A DNA stretch of 64,000 nt from the NCBI GenBank assembly GCA_947034895.1, contig OX344762.1:13831501-13895500 (forward strand), in the 5' to 3' direction. Position 1 is the stretch's first letter. The number at the start of each line of letters is the position of its first letter. Positions 35,781 to 48,241 of this stretch are shown here, one piece after another. The notes beneath the pieces were generated by a model that made no database searches, was not told the origin of the DNA, and worked only from the letters and a program-made list of their open reading frames with translations. Made by a program: the position numbers and the translations under genes. This stretch comes from Rhytidiadelphus loreus (taxonomy: Eukaryota; Streptophyta; Bryopsida; Hypnales; Hylocomiaceae).

Positions 35781-36720
35781 CTAATCATGTGGGAAAGAGC
35801 GCCCCGAGTCTACGCGACTTTCAAAAACCTCCAAACCCCATGACGGAACGATGGATTATTAACAAAGATCAAACCAATCCAACGTACTAAATCACACGGA
35901 ACGACAAGACTTCAAAAATATTCACAGAACTCGGATCAGGCAATGGATTCAACGAAGGTGATAAACCCTAAAACCATATAAATGTCAAACCCTGATTTCA
36001 ATCCAACGTCCACCGAGTGATCAATAATGAAAACTCTCTAGAAAATTTTCAAAAGAAAATAACATTAACCTCGTTGTGACTACTGCTGAGGAGGTATAAT
36101 CTCAATGAATCAGGATCCCTCGAAAGAAGTTATCACAGAAATCTTCGTTCCATACAGTGCCTATGTTTCCAAAACGGATCAAGCACAGAGAGGCAATGCA
36201 ATCAGCGAAAGGCGGTAACGCCCAAACCACAAATGTCGAAATCAAATTTCAATCAGCCAGGGTTCAATTACAAAATCTCAGCAAGTTCTTCCAATAAAAA
36301 ATCCCAAATAAACCGATACAAGTGATAGAACCGAACAATGGAAACGATCGTCAACCTCTCACGCACTTGCGCACAAGCGTCATACCGAAGAGGCAGCTTT
36401 CTTACTTGCCACTTCACTGGAAGCGCAAGTAAATTTCATCAGAAGACGTGAAAATAAAGCCGAAAGTGGGCAAACTGCGAAACAGAAGCATAGAGCATGA
36501 AGATGACCAAGCAGCCGGCGTGCAATCCAAGCCGCTGGCGACGGCGGTGATTTCGGTTTCCTGTTCGGAAGAAAGAACTTTGAAACCGGCGTGGCGACAA
36601 CGCAAGACAACAACAGGACCTGCAGCAGATGAGCAAATATGGATGAATATTTCGTGAATGGATGAATTATGAGAGATAGATGAATAGATTTCCGACCGTC
36701 GATGTCTGTGCCACGTGCCT
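35781..36720 (-). promoter_or_regulatory. 5' leader intron and promoter of the GTPase gene
   Basis: On the minus strand, a donor ggcaa|gtaag at 36405 pairs with the acceptor gattag ending at 35781. This gives a 625-base intron in the 5' untranslated region. A CACGTG G-box lies at 36712-36717, upstream of the presumed first exon. ORFs in this stretch on either strand lack domains. Confidence 0.5.
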
Positions 36721-37771
36721 TGAGGACTCAAGTTAATTTAATCCCTAAACGTCTCGTGTCATGTTTGATTCAAGGTTTGTATTTCCAACAATAAGGGTAA
36801 CTTTATATTGGAGTCCAATTTCAAATTGACCCAATTTACAAACATAGGGCCAACTCAAATTAGATTCAAGTGAAAAAATTGAATCAAGGATACATGACCA
36901 TCCAATTTTTAGCACTTAGGCCCAATTTTTTGGCATCAAGTCTCCATCATAAAAGTGACAATGTGATGTTAAAAAAAATTGGTTTAGCTTTCAATAGAAA
37001 GTCTTTAGGCCCATTTGATAGCCAAATTTAAGAATTTAGGCACTCCTATTGGTTGAATATGGTGGTTTGAAAATTGAGCCAACAATTGAATCCTAATATA
37101 AAGTGGCCTTACATTTGAGAAATAATTTGGTATTGATTTACAAATGGGAGTTGAAATTTTTTGTTATCAATTCCATCTATATGATTAGATTTTTATTTAC
37201 TACCAATAAATATAATATTAAACTTTCAATAAAAAATTCTTGCTATAATTAATTACATCCTAAATATTGACATTTCAAGAATAAAATATATTGCAATGGC
37301 TTTGTAGGTATAATATTCTAATGAAAATAATTCAACAAGAAAATCAAAAATAAGTTTTTGGAGTTCATCATCACTAGTAAATTTTTGAACTATAAATGAT
37401 TTGTCTATTGACTTGATATACATCCAATTGAAAATATTAGTGAAAACAATCTTTTTAAATGTTCAAATGTTACTCAACTAGAAAACAAATAAGGAAGATT
37501 TTTTGGTGTCAAAAAATATATCCTTAAGAAATTAAGAGATATTTTATTTGTAGTATTTCTATCAAACTTTGGAGTGATTAGAGGGTAATTAGGTGTAACT
37601 TATAAAGGACTATACCTAGTAATACATATATAGATGCATAAAAAAAAATTATTTGGGGGGTTGTTTAGCCATCACTTCATAATAGATATGTCCCTATTTC
37701 TTTTCTACTTCCACTTTTTGTCCATTTTCCTACCCCCTCTGGTAGTTAAAATTGAAATTTAAGGCATTTAA
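36721..37771. other. gene-free AT-rich DNA
   Basis: I see neither a coding sequence nor clear element ends here. Confidence 0.45.
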
Positions 37772-38663
37772 CTCCTAAAAGGCCATTTTTCTGCCAGAAA
37801 ACACTCAAAACTGCCATATCTATAGCAAGGAATACAAAAAATTGAAACATTTTTTTTCCATATCTAACCGTAGGATCTTACACCTAACTACTATGAAAGT
37901 GTGAAAAAAAATTCAGAATTTTTGACCGCTCAGATTGCAAGATATCAGCGTTTAAAGTGGAAAAAACAAGTTTTTCAGCACATTGCGAGACTAGATTTTT
38001 TGACTTTGAACATTTTTAACTTAAAATTTTGGCACTACGGAGTTTTGAGCTTTAAATCTTTATAGTGGAGAATTGAGTTGAGAGTCTAGGTAAGAAAAAA
38101 ATTCAAAAAAAAATTAATTATCATTCTTAAAAAAATTGTTAAATAGAAGTAGGTATGAGATAGAAGGAAAATCTAAAATATTCATATATTTTAGATGGAA
38201 TTAAGATGCACTAATCCCAGTAAATCAGACCATGCAAAAAAAAAAAAAATGAAAATTGCATTCAAAAATGAATCCTACAAGTTATTTTTTTCGAGAAGAT
38301 GCTCTAATTGCCCCAAAAACAAGAATGTCCATAACTTTCTCATAACATATCCAAATAAAATGAATCAAATCTTTCCAGATAGAAATAAATATAATCTACG
38401 AGAAAAAATAATATTATAGTTAAAATTAAAAAATTTGTCCATTTTTTTTGGCTGCCTGAGCTGCCCGCCGTCCCCGCGTTTGAGCTTATTTGGTCATAAC
38501 TATTGTTCCCAGTCACCGATTTTGAAAAAAATTATATTTCCATGAAGCTAATCAACTTTTCTACCTCCAAAAATAATTTCAAAAAATTAGAAGAAAGTTT
38601 CAGCCCGTAGGTACCTGCCCAAAAACGCATTTGTCCCCCAAAGGGACAATGGTCCTTTAGGGG
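37772..38663. mobile_element. TTAA-flanked non-autonomous DNA element (copy 4)
   Basis: The element is 892 bases. The ends are CTCCTAAAAGGCC and the complement of CCCCTAAAGGACC, with TTAA at 37768-37771 and 38664-38667. Relative to copies 2 and 3 it is inverted: its block cgtaggatcttac..gattgcaagatat is the complement of theirs. Confidence 0.75.
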
Positions 38664-39288
38664 TTAAACATGTCCCTATTGTAATTCAAATATTTATATG
38701 AGTTTTTAGGGTTGATTCTAATTACAACATGTACACTCTAACTACTATTGAACACAACCTACACAAAGAGTACATATATAGACATCATATATCAAATAAT
38801 TTATACAAATGAATCATACATACAATAGGGAACTAAAAATGAAAACTAAAACCCTCTCAAGTAGTAATATATTGGCGAAGCCTAACTTATGCAACTTGTT
38901 CTTGAAAATTGCCCGCCATATATTTGAGTTGGAGTGAATGAACTTACAGATGACATTACAAAATGAAACATTATCCATTAATTTGTTTATTTGCAAATGG
39001 AAAATGGAAGATCTTCATAGAGGTTCTTCCCCTCCTTTTTATACTACCCCTTGGGTTGATTTACAAATTATGTACTATAGATCATTACTATCTACCATAT
39101 TGTAGTTGTAATAAAATATGCTTCAAAAAAGTGATGCTTTAGTAACTTGAATATTTTTTTAAATTATTAGCTCCAACATTTAAAATGTATAGTATAGTAG
39201 GCCTCACATTGTTTCTGAAGTAATTTCTAGTGAAATATCTAAATAATCAATGTTGGCTTTAATCTCTACTAAGCTTTAACATTTTTAA

Positions 39289-39520
39289 CCCGTTAAAAAC
39301 TAAGGGTGTTTTTCAAAGGATATGGACTAGAATTGCTTTTAGTTGGTGCATTGACCAAAAATTGAAAATAAAAAATGCTTTTTTGTACTTCAATTGTACA
39401 AAAAAGTAGTCAACCATTCTAAAAATGTATAGAAAAAATTCAATGTAGATTCCAATAATAATATAAATTTAAAGTGAGTGAATTTTTTTCCTCAAATCCT
39501 CATACGGGTCAGCTAAAGGG
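39289..39520. mobile_element. short TTAA-flanked element (copy 5, weak)
   Basis: The element is 232 bases starting CCCGTTAAAAACTAAGG and ending gctaaaggg, with TTAA at 39285-39288 and 39521-39524. The ends match the family only in their first bases, so it may be a deletion derivative or a chance arrangement. Confidence 0.4.
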
Positions 39521-39524
39521 TTAA

Positions 39525-40113
39525 CAAACTTCAAACCCTTTTAGAGTGAGATTTTTGCTCTACTCATAATTGAACCTTTACTACCATTGAGTACTAAATT
39601 TTATAAGGTACACACATGCAATATTTTAGATGCAAATAAGGGGATTAGCTCACTTTAAATCATTCTACAATACAAAGACGTCAAGTAAATAGGCAATACA
39701 ATATGCATTTTTTTAATGATATTTTATGCATTGGAGATTTGTATTTTTGAAATCCTAATGGTGAAAACATAAAGCCAAACATTTAAAATATGTAGAATAT
39801 TTTCAAAAACTTCAACCATGCATATTGTAAGATTATAGCTCTTGAAGTTAAAAATATGTTTTCTTTTGACCTTGCCTAATAAGGTCATTGAAGTTTGTCT
39901 CTTCTTGGAGTGAGATTTTTGCACTAAATATAAGTTTTTTTGACAATTGCATACATCATATTGTTACAAACAAGCCAAAATTTAGAAGCAAATGAGAGGG
40001 GGGAACAAATTGTTTATACTAATCAAATTGCATGAATTCTTCTTACAACATTTATTCCCTATTTCTAAACTCCTTCAAAAGGAATTTTTGTGAGGTCTAC
40101 CTCTTGAGTAGTA
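39525..40113. other. gene-free AT-rich DNA
   Basis: No supportable gene or repeat is seen between the short TTAA element and the TA-flanked element. Confidence 0.4.
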
Positions 40114-41385
40114 AGGTAAAACAGCCCATAACAATCAGATCACCCATAGTGGACACCTCATGACCCCATGACGGTTTTCTCAAACCACAATCAATATCTA
40201 CCCTAACACTCATAGAGTGATTAGTGACCGCATTAGGAACACCCAACTTTTCCAGTGTAAGAGTAAAACAAGGGTGCCAAGTTACAAAAAACTACTTTCA
40301 ATTAAATAAGAGAATTAAATCCACCAACCATCTCACATTTGTTGAAAAATATCTCCATTTTACCTTGAAATTAGAATTGAGTAGAGAAACTCTTTATATA
40401 CATATGAAGTGGTAGGATGTAGAACAACCCATGTGGGATAATGTAAATTAGAATTAGTAGGAGCTCAACCGCTCATAGTTAAGTCAAAAGTAGGTTTTGT
40501 TTTTCAATAGAATTTCAAACCTCATTTAGGCATGGTAGAATTTTTTCTTAAAACACTTTGAACTAAGAAAATTTGGTAAATGAAGATAAATTTCATTTCC
40601 AAAAATCCATTTGAGATTTAGAACCTCCAATCAAAATATATGGATAGATTTGAGAGAGGAAGTTTGAAATTGTGAAAAATAATTTCCTTCCAACCCCTCT
40701 CTCAAATATATCCATATATTTTGATTGGAGGTTCTAAATCTGAAACGGATTTTGGGAGATTAAATTTATCTTCATTTACCAACTTCTCTTAGTTCAAAGT
40801 GTTTTGAATTTTTTTCTTCTACTATGCCTAAATGAGGTTTGAAAATTTATTAAAAAACAAAACCTACATTCGACTTAACTATGAGCAGTTGAGTTCCTAT
40901 TGATTCTAATTTACATTATCCCACGTGTGTTGTTCTACATCCTACTAACTCATGTGTATATAATGATCTCTTCCTCTCCCCTAAAACTCAATTTTAATTG
41001 ATAATGTACTAACTACAAGTTTGCCCCACAGCAAGAAGCTCACTCCTCATGTTGGGTCCCTTTGGCACCCTACCATGGGGATGCTCTAAATCATTGTTAG
41101 AAGTGACTTTTCATGGCATTCTACATTAGAAATTATTATGACCACTTTATGTGTTTAAGATGAGCATATTGGGTACACTTTTTGTTGGTTATGGGACAAC
41201 CTACAGACCATGTTGGGAAGATCACTTCAGAAATACATTACTAATTCTTACTTTGTCTGAAAAATAAAATTTCAATTGCTCTCTTTATTTCTCACACTTA
41301 TCTTCGTGTGGGAATTTTTTTGAAAAATTTCAACAATGGCATGAGGGCAAACTCTGAATCTTGACCACAATGGGTTGATTTACCT
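40114..41385. mobile_element. TA-flanked composite element (AGGTAAA ends)
   Basis: The left end aggtaaaacagcccat matches the complement of the right end atgggttgatttacct, with TA at 40112-40113 and 41386-41387. The 1272 bases enclose the long palindrome at 40366-41003, so this is either a composite or an element with a palindromic core. Confidence 0.65.
40366..41003. repeat. long palindrome of about 640 bases
   Basis: The left half from aattagaattgag (about 40369) to tgagagagg (40659) is mirrored by the right half from cctctctca (40695) to the complement of the same start. There are scattered mismatches and a loop of about 35 bases around 40677. Recognisable mirrored blocks are gtaggatgtagaacaac, ctcatagttaagtc, gaggtttgaaa, ttagaacctccaatc and aaaatatatggata. 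It should fold into an extended hairpin as RNA or single-stranded DNA. Confidence 0.85.
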
Positions 41386-41420
41386 TATAGAGTCTTCCTT
41401 TTAATCCAAGCTCAATGGTA

Positions 41421-41736
41421 AGGTAGGAGGTCCATAAATCGCCCATTTAAGAGTTGAAAATGAATTTTGTGGAGATGAAACTTCTTGAAATATTTTTTAG
41501 TAAATTTTCTTTGAAAGACATGCGGAATTGGCATCTAACCCAAGTTATTTCATATTTTTTAGAGCTTTGAAAATTTAGTTATGGAATTTTGAAGTTGAAA
41601 TGGCATAAGGCTTTAGAATCGCCCATCTCCTCAAATGTACACTACTAAAGGCTAAGAAAAAGCAACATGTACGAATAGTGTACATTTAAAGAAGTGGGTG
41701 ATTTTAGAGCTTGTGCACTTTTAGAACTTCCTACCT
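41421..41736. mobile_element. TA-flanked miniature element (family N, copy 2)
   Basis: The copy is 316 bases, homologous end to end with 26031-26342. The ends are aggtaggaggtcc and ...acttcctacct, with TA at 41419-41420 and 41737-41738. Confidence 0.8.
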
Positions 41737-41738
41737 TA

Positions 41739-43370
41739 AGAGTGTTCCTTGAGGTTTGTCTGATATAAGTCTTGCTATTCAAAAGTGTAAGATTACCAAA
41801 GTGTTTTTTTTTCATTTATTTTAGGTAGTGTAGAAAGTAATAATTAGTAGAAGGATGCAACTATTTACATCCATAGAAATGGATGAAACTTGCAATGTAC
41901 GGATGAAATTTCATTTATTCATCCAAAATGGAGTGATTATACCAGAGATGTGGTTGCAAATTGGTGATTTCATCCATTGAAAAGCAAGAATATTCAACTC
42001 TCACCTGGCAACAATGTATCCTTGGTTCCAAACTCCCAAGAAGGTTGAAGAAAGGTTCTTCAATGTAGTCACTATTCCGGGGTTTTGTCATTAAGGTGGC
42101 ATGGTTGGATCACAATGCCATTTGTTTTGACTATATAGCTTGGACCACAAGGAGATTAGAGTAAGTGTTGTAGGAAGCCTTCACAGATCATGCTAACGTT
42201 GTCTAGCTCAAGGCTAGAAAGCTTTGCACTTTATATCTTGATAAGGAAGGCACTTTCCTAGGAGATTTGACAATATTTGACTTCAAACAAATTTCTTTGG
42301 AGAGCATTTCTATATGAAAATGCGGTGGGAATTGGCCCTCCTTAAGATGGGCAATTTCACTTAACAATGGTCTTAGTCCATTGATTCTTCATCTGGGCTC
42401 CTTCAACTTGTTTGATTGTTGGTTTTTCTTCGAGGCCTGCTACATTTCATCCTCCCCGGTGGATTCTCGGGGGGATCACTTTGAGTGTCCATTAGAAACC
42501 AAATGCAAACAAAACTTTGGACCCCCTATATACTTTTTGAATTTTAAATTAAAAATAAATAAAAATATGAATAGATTTTTCTACTTTGAAAGTTTATGTT
42601 TTGAATTATTGATATTTTTATTTGTTAATAATAATTAGTTACAAATTTTTGAAGTAAAAAGATACATTGTAGAACTGAAAAATAACTTTTACATCCCTAT
42701 ATTATATAAGATTTTTTTTAAATGAACAAATAAATTCTAAAAATAACTCTCTATTGAAAGCTTATTTTGAATTGAATATTTGATTCAATGGTAATCTAAA
42801 TAAGTTCTCTATAATTATTTGAGTTGAAAAATATGCTATTTAAGTTCATTTTCAGCCTCTTCTAGAAATAATTTCATATTTTATTTGAGTCATTATTAAA
42901 CAATACTCACAATTGTAGGTTGAAATTGTAGTTTATTAGAAACCACTTGTTCGCACGTGGTTTGTTGCAGTAGAACTAAGTGCACCCCCCAAGGATGGGT
43001 TCTTGGCATCCGTGTTCCAATAGGCCTTGGATTCATTGCTTTGTGGTTGCTCTTTGTTTTGTTTGAGGGTTAGTGAAAATTGAAAAGGAAAAAATGAACA
43101 TTGAGGTTTTGTCCTTTGGTTCTGTGTACTGTTTCTGCTTATCAATGGGAATTGTCCATTTGTTTCAAAAAAAGAAAAGAAAGAAAAGAAAGAATATTTT
43201 ACCCAAGATTCCCTACAAAAATAATAATCACTTTTCAGCGAAAAATCGCTCAAAAAAACCCATGATGAAAAAACTCTTAATTCACGCCAACCTCAAAAGT
43301 AGGCTGGAGTTCTTCTTCTTCCCCTGCCCCGCTGGATGCAATGGATCAAGCAACACAATAGCCCTCCCCT
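41739..43370. other. gene-free DNA
   Basis: Between 41940 and 42500 the composition is more balanced and may be an old gene fragment, but every frame is interrupted and no domain is readable. The short motif ctcggggggatcact at about 42468 is shared with 1057. The rest is AT-rich. Confidence 0.4.
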
Positions 43371-44422
43371 AAACCCACACAACCCAGAAAGCAGAGCCCA
43401 ACTTCCAACACCACTCCACGTGTCAGCACACCCTCCCGAACTGCCACCACGTAGCATACGACCGAGTATTCCGCGGATCTTAATTGCCGTCGGATGGCGA
43501 TCGAACTCCACTGACGGTATCAAACGGCCGCGGCTGGCCGCAACCCCAACTACCAGTACCGCCGTTCGTAGCCCCCGCTGGCACGCTCCCTGGGCGATGC
43601 GCGCATTTGAACACCTGCTGCTGTTCTTTTCTGTCAATGCTTGTGATTGCGCACTTGACCCTCCGCGTAAAAGCCTTCATGAAGTTATCTTAGTCCTTTC
43701 CCTCCCGTGCAATACCTTTTCCCCCCTAAGGTACGCTTTGCGCTTTCCACGGTGGTGTCGAGGTTACTGTGTGAGCTTACGGTGATTCCGATTGAAAGAA
43801 TTCTTTCTTGTTGTTGATGGGTTTTTCGAATATGGTGCTCTGTGTAAGATCGTGCATGTTATGGTGGTCGCGACCTTTGATTGAACTGACTGAGAGTTCT
43901 GCTCGACTCGATCAAGCAGTTCATTGACCGATGGGCAGTTTGTGAATTTATCGTTGCAGCTTGAAGTGTCGCAGAGCTTGAGGTTGTAAGCAGTTCGATT
44001 GTGTGTTTGACGTCCAATCAATTAGAGAAAGCGATACTTCTGTGGAATTGGTGAACCGGATTTTGTGAGTAAAGCTTGAGCTCTGTTTCCACCTGTCGTC
44101 CGCAAATTTCTCAATCGTTAGACACGTGAATTCGTGAATGGACGCGTGATGATTCATGTGCATGATTATGTGTGGTGGATTCAATGTACGTCATCATCAT
44201 CGCTAGTGTTACAATCGTTCTTCATTTTGGCTAAGAGAGAAGCATCGGTCGTAGAAGTTGTGTGCATGTGCTCATCTTTCAATTTTGTGCAGGGTATTCA
44301 TAGCCACGGGGAGCTGGTGATAAGCAGTTGCAATGGCATAAACTGGGGCTATAGAATTCCGTGAAAAGGTCGATTGGTTGACGGAGGTGAAATTGGTAAG
44401 GTTTGCGATAGAAGGAGTGGCT
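43371..44422 (+). promoter_or_regulatory. promoter and 5' leader of the dioxygenase gene
   Basis: A GC-richer island (43340-43780) precedes the gene. It contains CACGTGTC, an ABRE-type G-box, with its CACGTG at 43417-43422. Long ORFs overlap on both strands here, but they reflect composition and lack domains. An untranslated 5' exon with an intron before 44423 is plausible: gtgcag near 44293 is an acceptor-like site. Confidence 0.45.
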
Positions 44423-46289
44423 ATGGCGGCGCTTGGTAGTGTGCAAACACTAGCAGCAAACGGCATGGTGGAAGTGCCATCCCGGTTCATCCGCTCGGAA
44501 TCGGAGCGGGTCAGCTTCAGTCCGCATTCCACCATGAGCTTGGAACCCATCCCCACGATTGACCTCGAAGGTTTGAGCGACTTCCGGCGCCAGTTCACTT
44601 TGGCGGCCATTTTCAGTGCCTGCCGTGACTGGGGCTGCTTTCAGGCGAGTAGCTCCTCCGCTTTCCTCACAAAGACTCGAAAGGAGTAAAAAAGAACCTA
44701 ACGAAAACATAAGCATACAGTCTCTACTTTGCGCAGTTTTCATGATAACAGGGTCTTGTGTGCAGATTGTGAATCACGACATACCTCAACCGATTCTGGA
44801 TGACGCTCTCCGAGCCGCCCGAGAGTTTTTCGCGATGCCCGCGAGCGAGAAGCAAGCGTACAAGATGGCGCTCGAGACTCCTTCGGCGTCCGGCTATGGC
44901 ATCCAGTCCGTGGAATCGAAGGACAAAGTGCTGGACTGGGGCGATGTCATGTTCCACAAGAGCTTGGACACATGGCCTACCAATCCTGCAACCTACGAGT
45001 ACGCCCCCACAATCTTCCTGTACCCCTTGTCTGACTGCAATCGTCCTTGTCAAAAGCTGATCCTTCGTGTGGTTGGCTGTTGTTGATGAAGAGCGGCGAT
45101 GGTGGGTTTCGCTCGAGAGACAAAAAAGATTCTGGAGACGCTACTGGATGTTGTGTCGATGGAACTTCGTTTGGTACCAGCCTACTTCCGAGAAATGTTC
45201 GGAGATTTTGAGCAGACGATGCGTGTGAATTACTATCCGCCATGCCCGCAACCCGAGCTTGTGTTAGGGTTATGCAATCACACGGACCCCGTGGTGTTCA
45301 CTGCGCTTTTGGAAGACCAGACCCGCGGCCTTCAGGTTATGAATGGCGACAAGTGGGTGACTGTGGACCCTGAACCCGATGCCCTCGTCATCTTCGTTGG
45401 GGATCAGCTTCAGGTATGACGACGGTTTTTCCCCTTCAGTTGTGTGTCATGTTCTTCACGTGATTTGAAAGAAAAGTGTAGATTTTTTACGGGCTCTCTT
45501 AGGCTTTTCGGAACAATTAGATGCTAATAGCTTCCAGTGTTTTCATTGTCGGTTTCGCTCCTTATCCGAGTCAGATTTCAGATTACACCAGGATTACCAT
45601 TCTCGTAGCTGTCATCTTTGCGTCGACCTGCCCAGCCTGTTCAGTGCTTTCTAAGCCTAACCGCGTATGTTCGAGGATACTATTGGCATCACTTTATGCT
45701 TTTCAAGGACTGTAATTTTTATGAGATCGTATAGAGCTCTGGAAAGATCACTTTGGATACAAGAGTCAAATCTGTTGACAGCAACTTTTTGAAATCTGCA
45801 TGACTGTCTATGCAATTCAAACTGGGAGGTTTTTGACCGTTACAAGTGACCGTAGGCAACCTTATTTTCAAGAATCTTTGGTCGTAACATGTAGTGAAGT
45901 CATGCATACGCCACTTGCAAATTGAAGACCGACCAAGGGCAAGAATAGAAGAAGGTTGCTGTTGGTTTGGTAATATGGGTTAGGATTGGAGGCGGGATCG
46001 GGTCTCTAACTCAATTTGATTCCGACTCTTTTTAGAGGCAGAATTGATTCGATTTGGGGTGGTTTGGGTGCTATAGATTGCAACTAATGGCAGATGCAAA
46101 GCGGTTGCGCACCGTGCCGTCGTGAACAAAGACAAGGGCCGTATTTCGATTGCAATGGGGCTTGCTCCCGATCCTAATGTGGTGGTGCGACCCGCACCGG
46201 AGCTTTTAGGGAAGGGCAGCCCGGCCCGGTATGAAGCGCGCACTTATGGAGAGTTCAGAGCCGCCCAACCTCATGGTGTTCGCTGGTAA
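44423..46289 (+). CDS. 2-oxoglutarate/Fe(II)-dependent dioxygenase
   Basis: Four exons (44423-44644, 44766-44998, 45092-45413, 46077-46289) join in frame to 329 residues, a normal length. The N-terminal part has the family opening IPTIDLEGL and CRDWGCFQIVNHDI. The catalytic core has VNYYPPCPQPE, iron ligands H215 and D217 in NHTDP, H271 in VAHRAVV, and the 2-oxoglutarate pair R281 and S283 in GRIS. These enzymes couple oxidative decarboxylation of 2-oxoglutarate to hydroxylation or desaturation of a small molecule. The plant group includes flavonol synthase, ACC oxidase-like, gibberellin and DMR6/jasmonate oxidases. The substrate cannot be read from the sequence. The start is the first in-frame ATG after an alternative-codon extension. 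Intron 1 uses a GC donor (cag|gcgagt). All ligands are present, so the gene looks functional. Confidence 0.93.
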
Positions 46290-47600
46290 ATGTTTTTTTA
46301 ATTTTTTTCTTATTCTCCAGCTTTCAATTTGTCAAGAAATTTTGGTAGAAATAGTATGGAGGACAATCTGCAGTTTGAGGAGCATGAACTCTTGCATTCT
46401 AGAGGTCCGCTCACTCTACCCCAGGTTGCTACACATTAGATCCAGATTTTGATCTGGATTTGCCTCTGGCTGCAATTTTTGGTCCAGATGGGTTATACTT
46501 TTGCTTAATGATAAGTGATTGATGTCAATAACGAGTGTTGGTTTTAAATCACAAATTCGAGTGATTTCATTAAGATTTCTGACCTTTTTGTGGCATGTTG
46601 GACTGAAGGTGAATGATTCTGCAGTTCCATGGACGCTTTAGAATCTCACTCTCAATTTCTATATTGAAAAATAACTCGTCAAATGCTGTGCATTTAGGTT
46701 TAAGGTACCGTATAGGGGGGTAATTCTGTGGTTCTGTGTTGGTAGAGTTTAGAAGTACGTTCCCCCGAAAAGTTTTTCTTCTATTTTGTACTTTATTTGA
46801 GTGATAACCTGGGTTTTCAGTGAGAGAGATGGTATTGTGAGCTTTCAAGCATTCCATAAAGTGTGCTGCTAGGGGAAGTCATTCACATGGGATCTATTTT
46901 TTTTACTTGCAGATCTACACCTCTTGGATGTAGAATCTGTCATGTGCTGGTAAGTTATCACCCTGGTTTGATTGAATTAGCAACTTTGAACTTTCCTGGA
47001 ACGCTTGATCATCCCCCCTGTTTCAAGTCTCCAAGTCATGTGGAAACAACCAGCATTGCTTGTATTTTCTGCAATTGTTACAAGTTCTTCATGATGTGTG
47101 AAATTATGCACACATTGGACTTAAAGGGGAACATGAACATTTCTACATGTTCTGGTGAGCAGCTTTCAAATGAAGGACCTCAGATTATGCAGACCTTATT
47201 TCCCCTTTCCATTCTATGACTTGAATGTGTCGCACTTGATAGTATTAGGCAGACTGTGGCACTGACCAGCCAGGTACTAATAAGTACTGAGTTCACGGAA
47301 AGAGAAACACAGGCACAGAGATAGCAGTATCTAGGTATGCACAACAAACTTAGTTTATTTCTGCTCACATTTCATTCCAAATTGCCGTTGCTTTAGAATA
47401 CGATTGTGGCAATTGTACAATTGGGTCCATAATCTTATGAATTCTTCTCCTCCCACTGTGTCTTACTTCAAGAAGTGTGGACGTTCACCTCCTAATTATG
47501 ACCAAGATACAATGCCTCCACCCCCATAACTTTGTGGCCATGTCATGTTCCTATTCCCATCTCTACAATTACAGCTGATTCGCACTTGGTCTTATGTTAA
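46290..47600. other. 3' flank and gene-free DNA
   Basis: This covers the 3' untranslated region of the dioxygenase gene and unremarkable sequence. The ORF at 46863-47219 has no domain features. Confidence 0.45.
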
Positions 47601-47621
47601 CCCCTCACCGCCCAAGGCCTA

Positions 47622-47823
47622 AGAGCATCCCCACCAATCTGTTCTGTATTCCTAAAAATTTAGGGAGAGGACCTCAGATGGAGATGGGGATACAGAAGCT
47701 TGTGTGCATTAGTGTCAAAACAAGATCTCTACCCCAAATTTATAGAGAACTTGGTAAAAGTCAAGGTTGATTGGATTGAGGTCTTGAGTTTAGGGAAAGG
47801 GAAGACACTGGTGGGGATGCTCT
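47622..47823. mobile_element. nested miniature element, AGAGCATCCCCACCA ends
   Basis: Perfect 15-base terminal inverted repeats AGAGCATCCCCACCA bound 202 bases. Insertion is just inside the left end of the TTAA element. No clean target duplication is visible. Ends beginning (G)AGCATC are widespread among plant miniature elements. Confidence 0.75.
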
Positions 47824-48241
47824 CCACCATTCAAAAAACAACCTTGCTCTTCAAGTGTTATAAGTCTAAATGTGATTAAGGTATGAAAATCTCAATCGTA
47901 CAATCTTGTAGTGTGCATGTTGTAGATGGTGTAAATCAAATTTGGGGTCATTTGACCATATAGATTGAGAAATTATAATGTTTTAGTAATGAAAAAAGAT
48001 GCTGAAATTTTCCTAAAAACCACTTTGGAGGTGAAATTCGATTTTTGAATCTATTCAAATGAAAAAACTTGAAACTACAAAGTGATATAGAAACGAAAGA
48101 CAAACACTTTGATGCGAAAAAAAAATCATTCAATTGACTCATTGCATTTGCAAAATTGTGTTGAAATGTCAAAAAACAATGAAAAAAGTAGCAATAAAAC
48201 ACAGCTATGACTAAACCTACCTCTACTAAAACTGATTATGA

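Noticed and set aside
43336..43785. 149-residue plus-strand ORF overlapping a 114-residue minus-strand ORF before the dioxygenase gene
   Set aside because: Both are products of GC-rich promoter sequence, are proline- or glycine-biased, have no domain and lack splice context.
45521..45715. ORF suggesting an alternative end of the dioxygenase
   Set aside because: It lies inside intron 3. The true last exon at 46077-46289 carries the third histidine and the RxS motif in frame.
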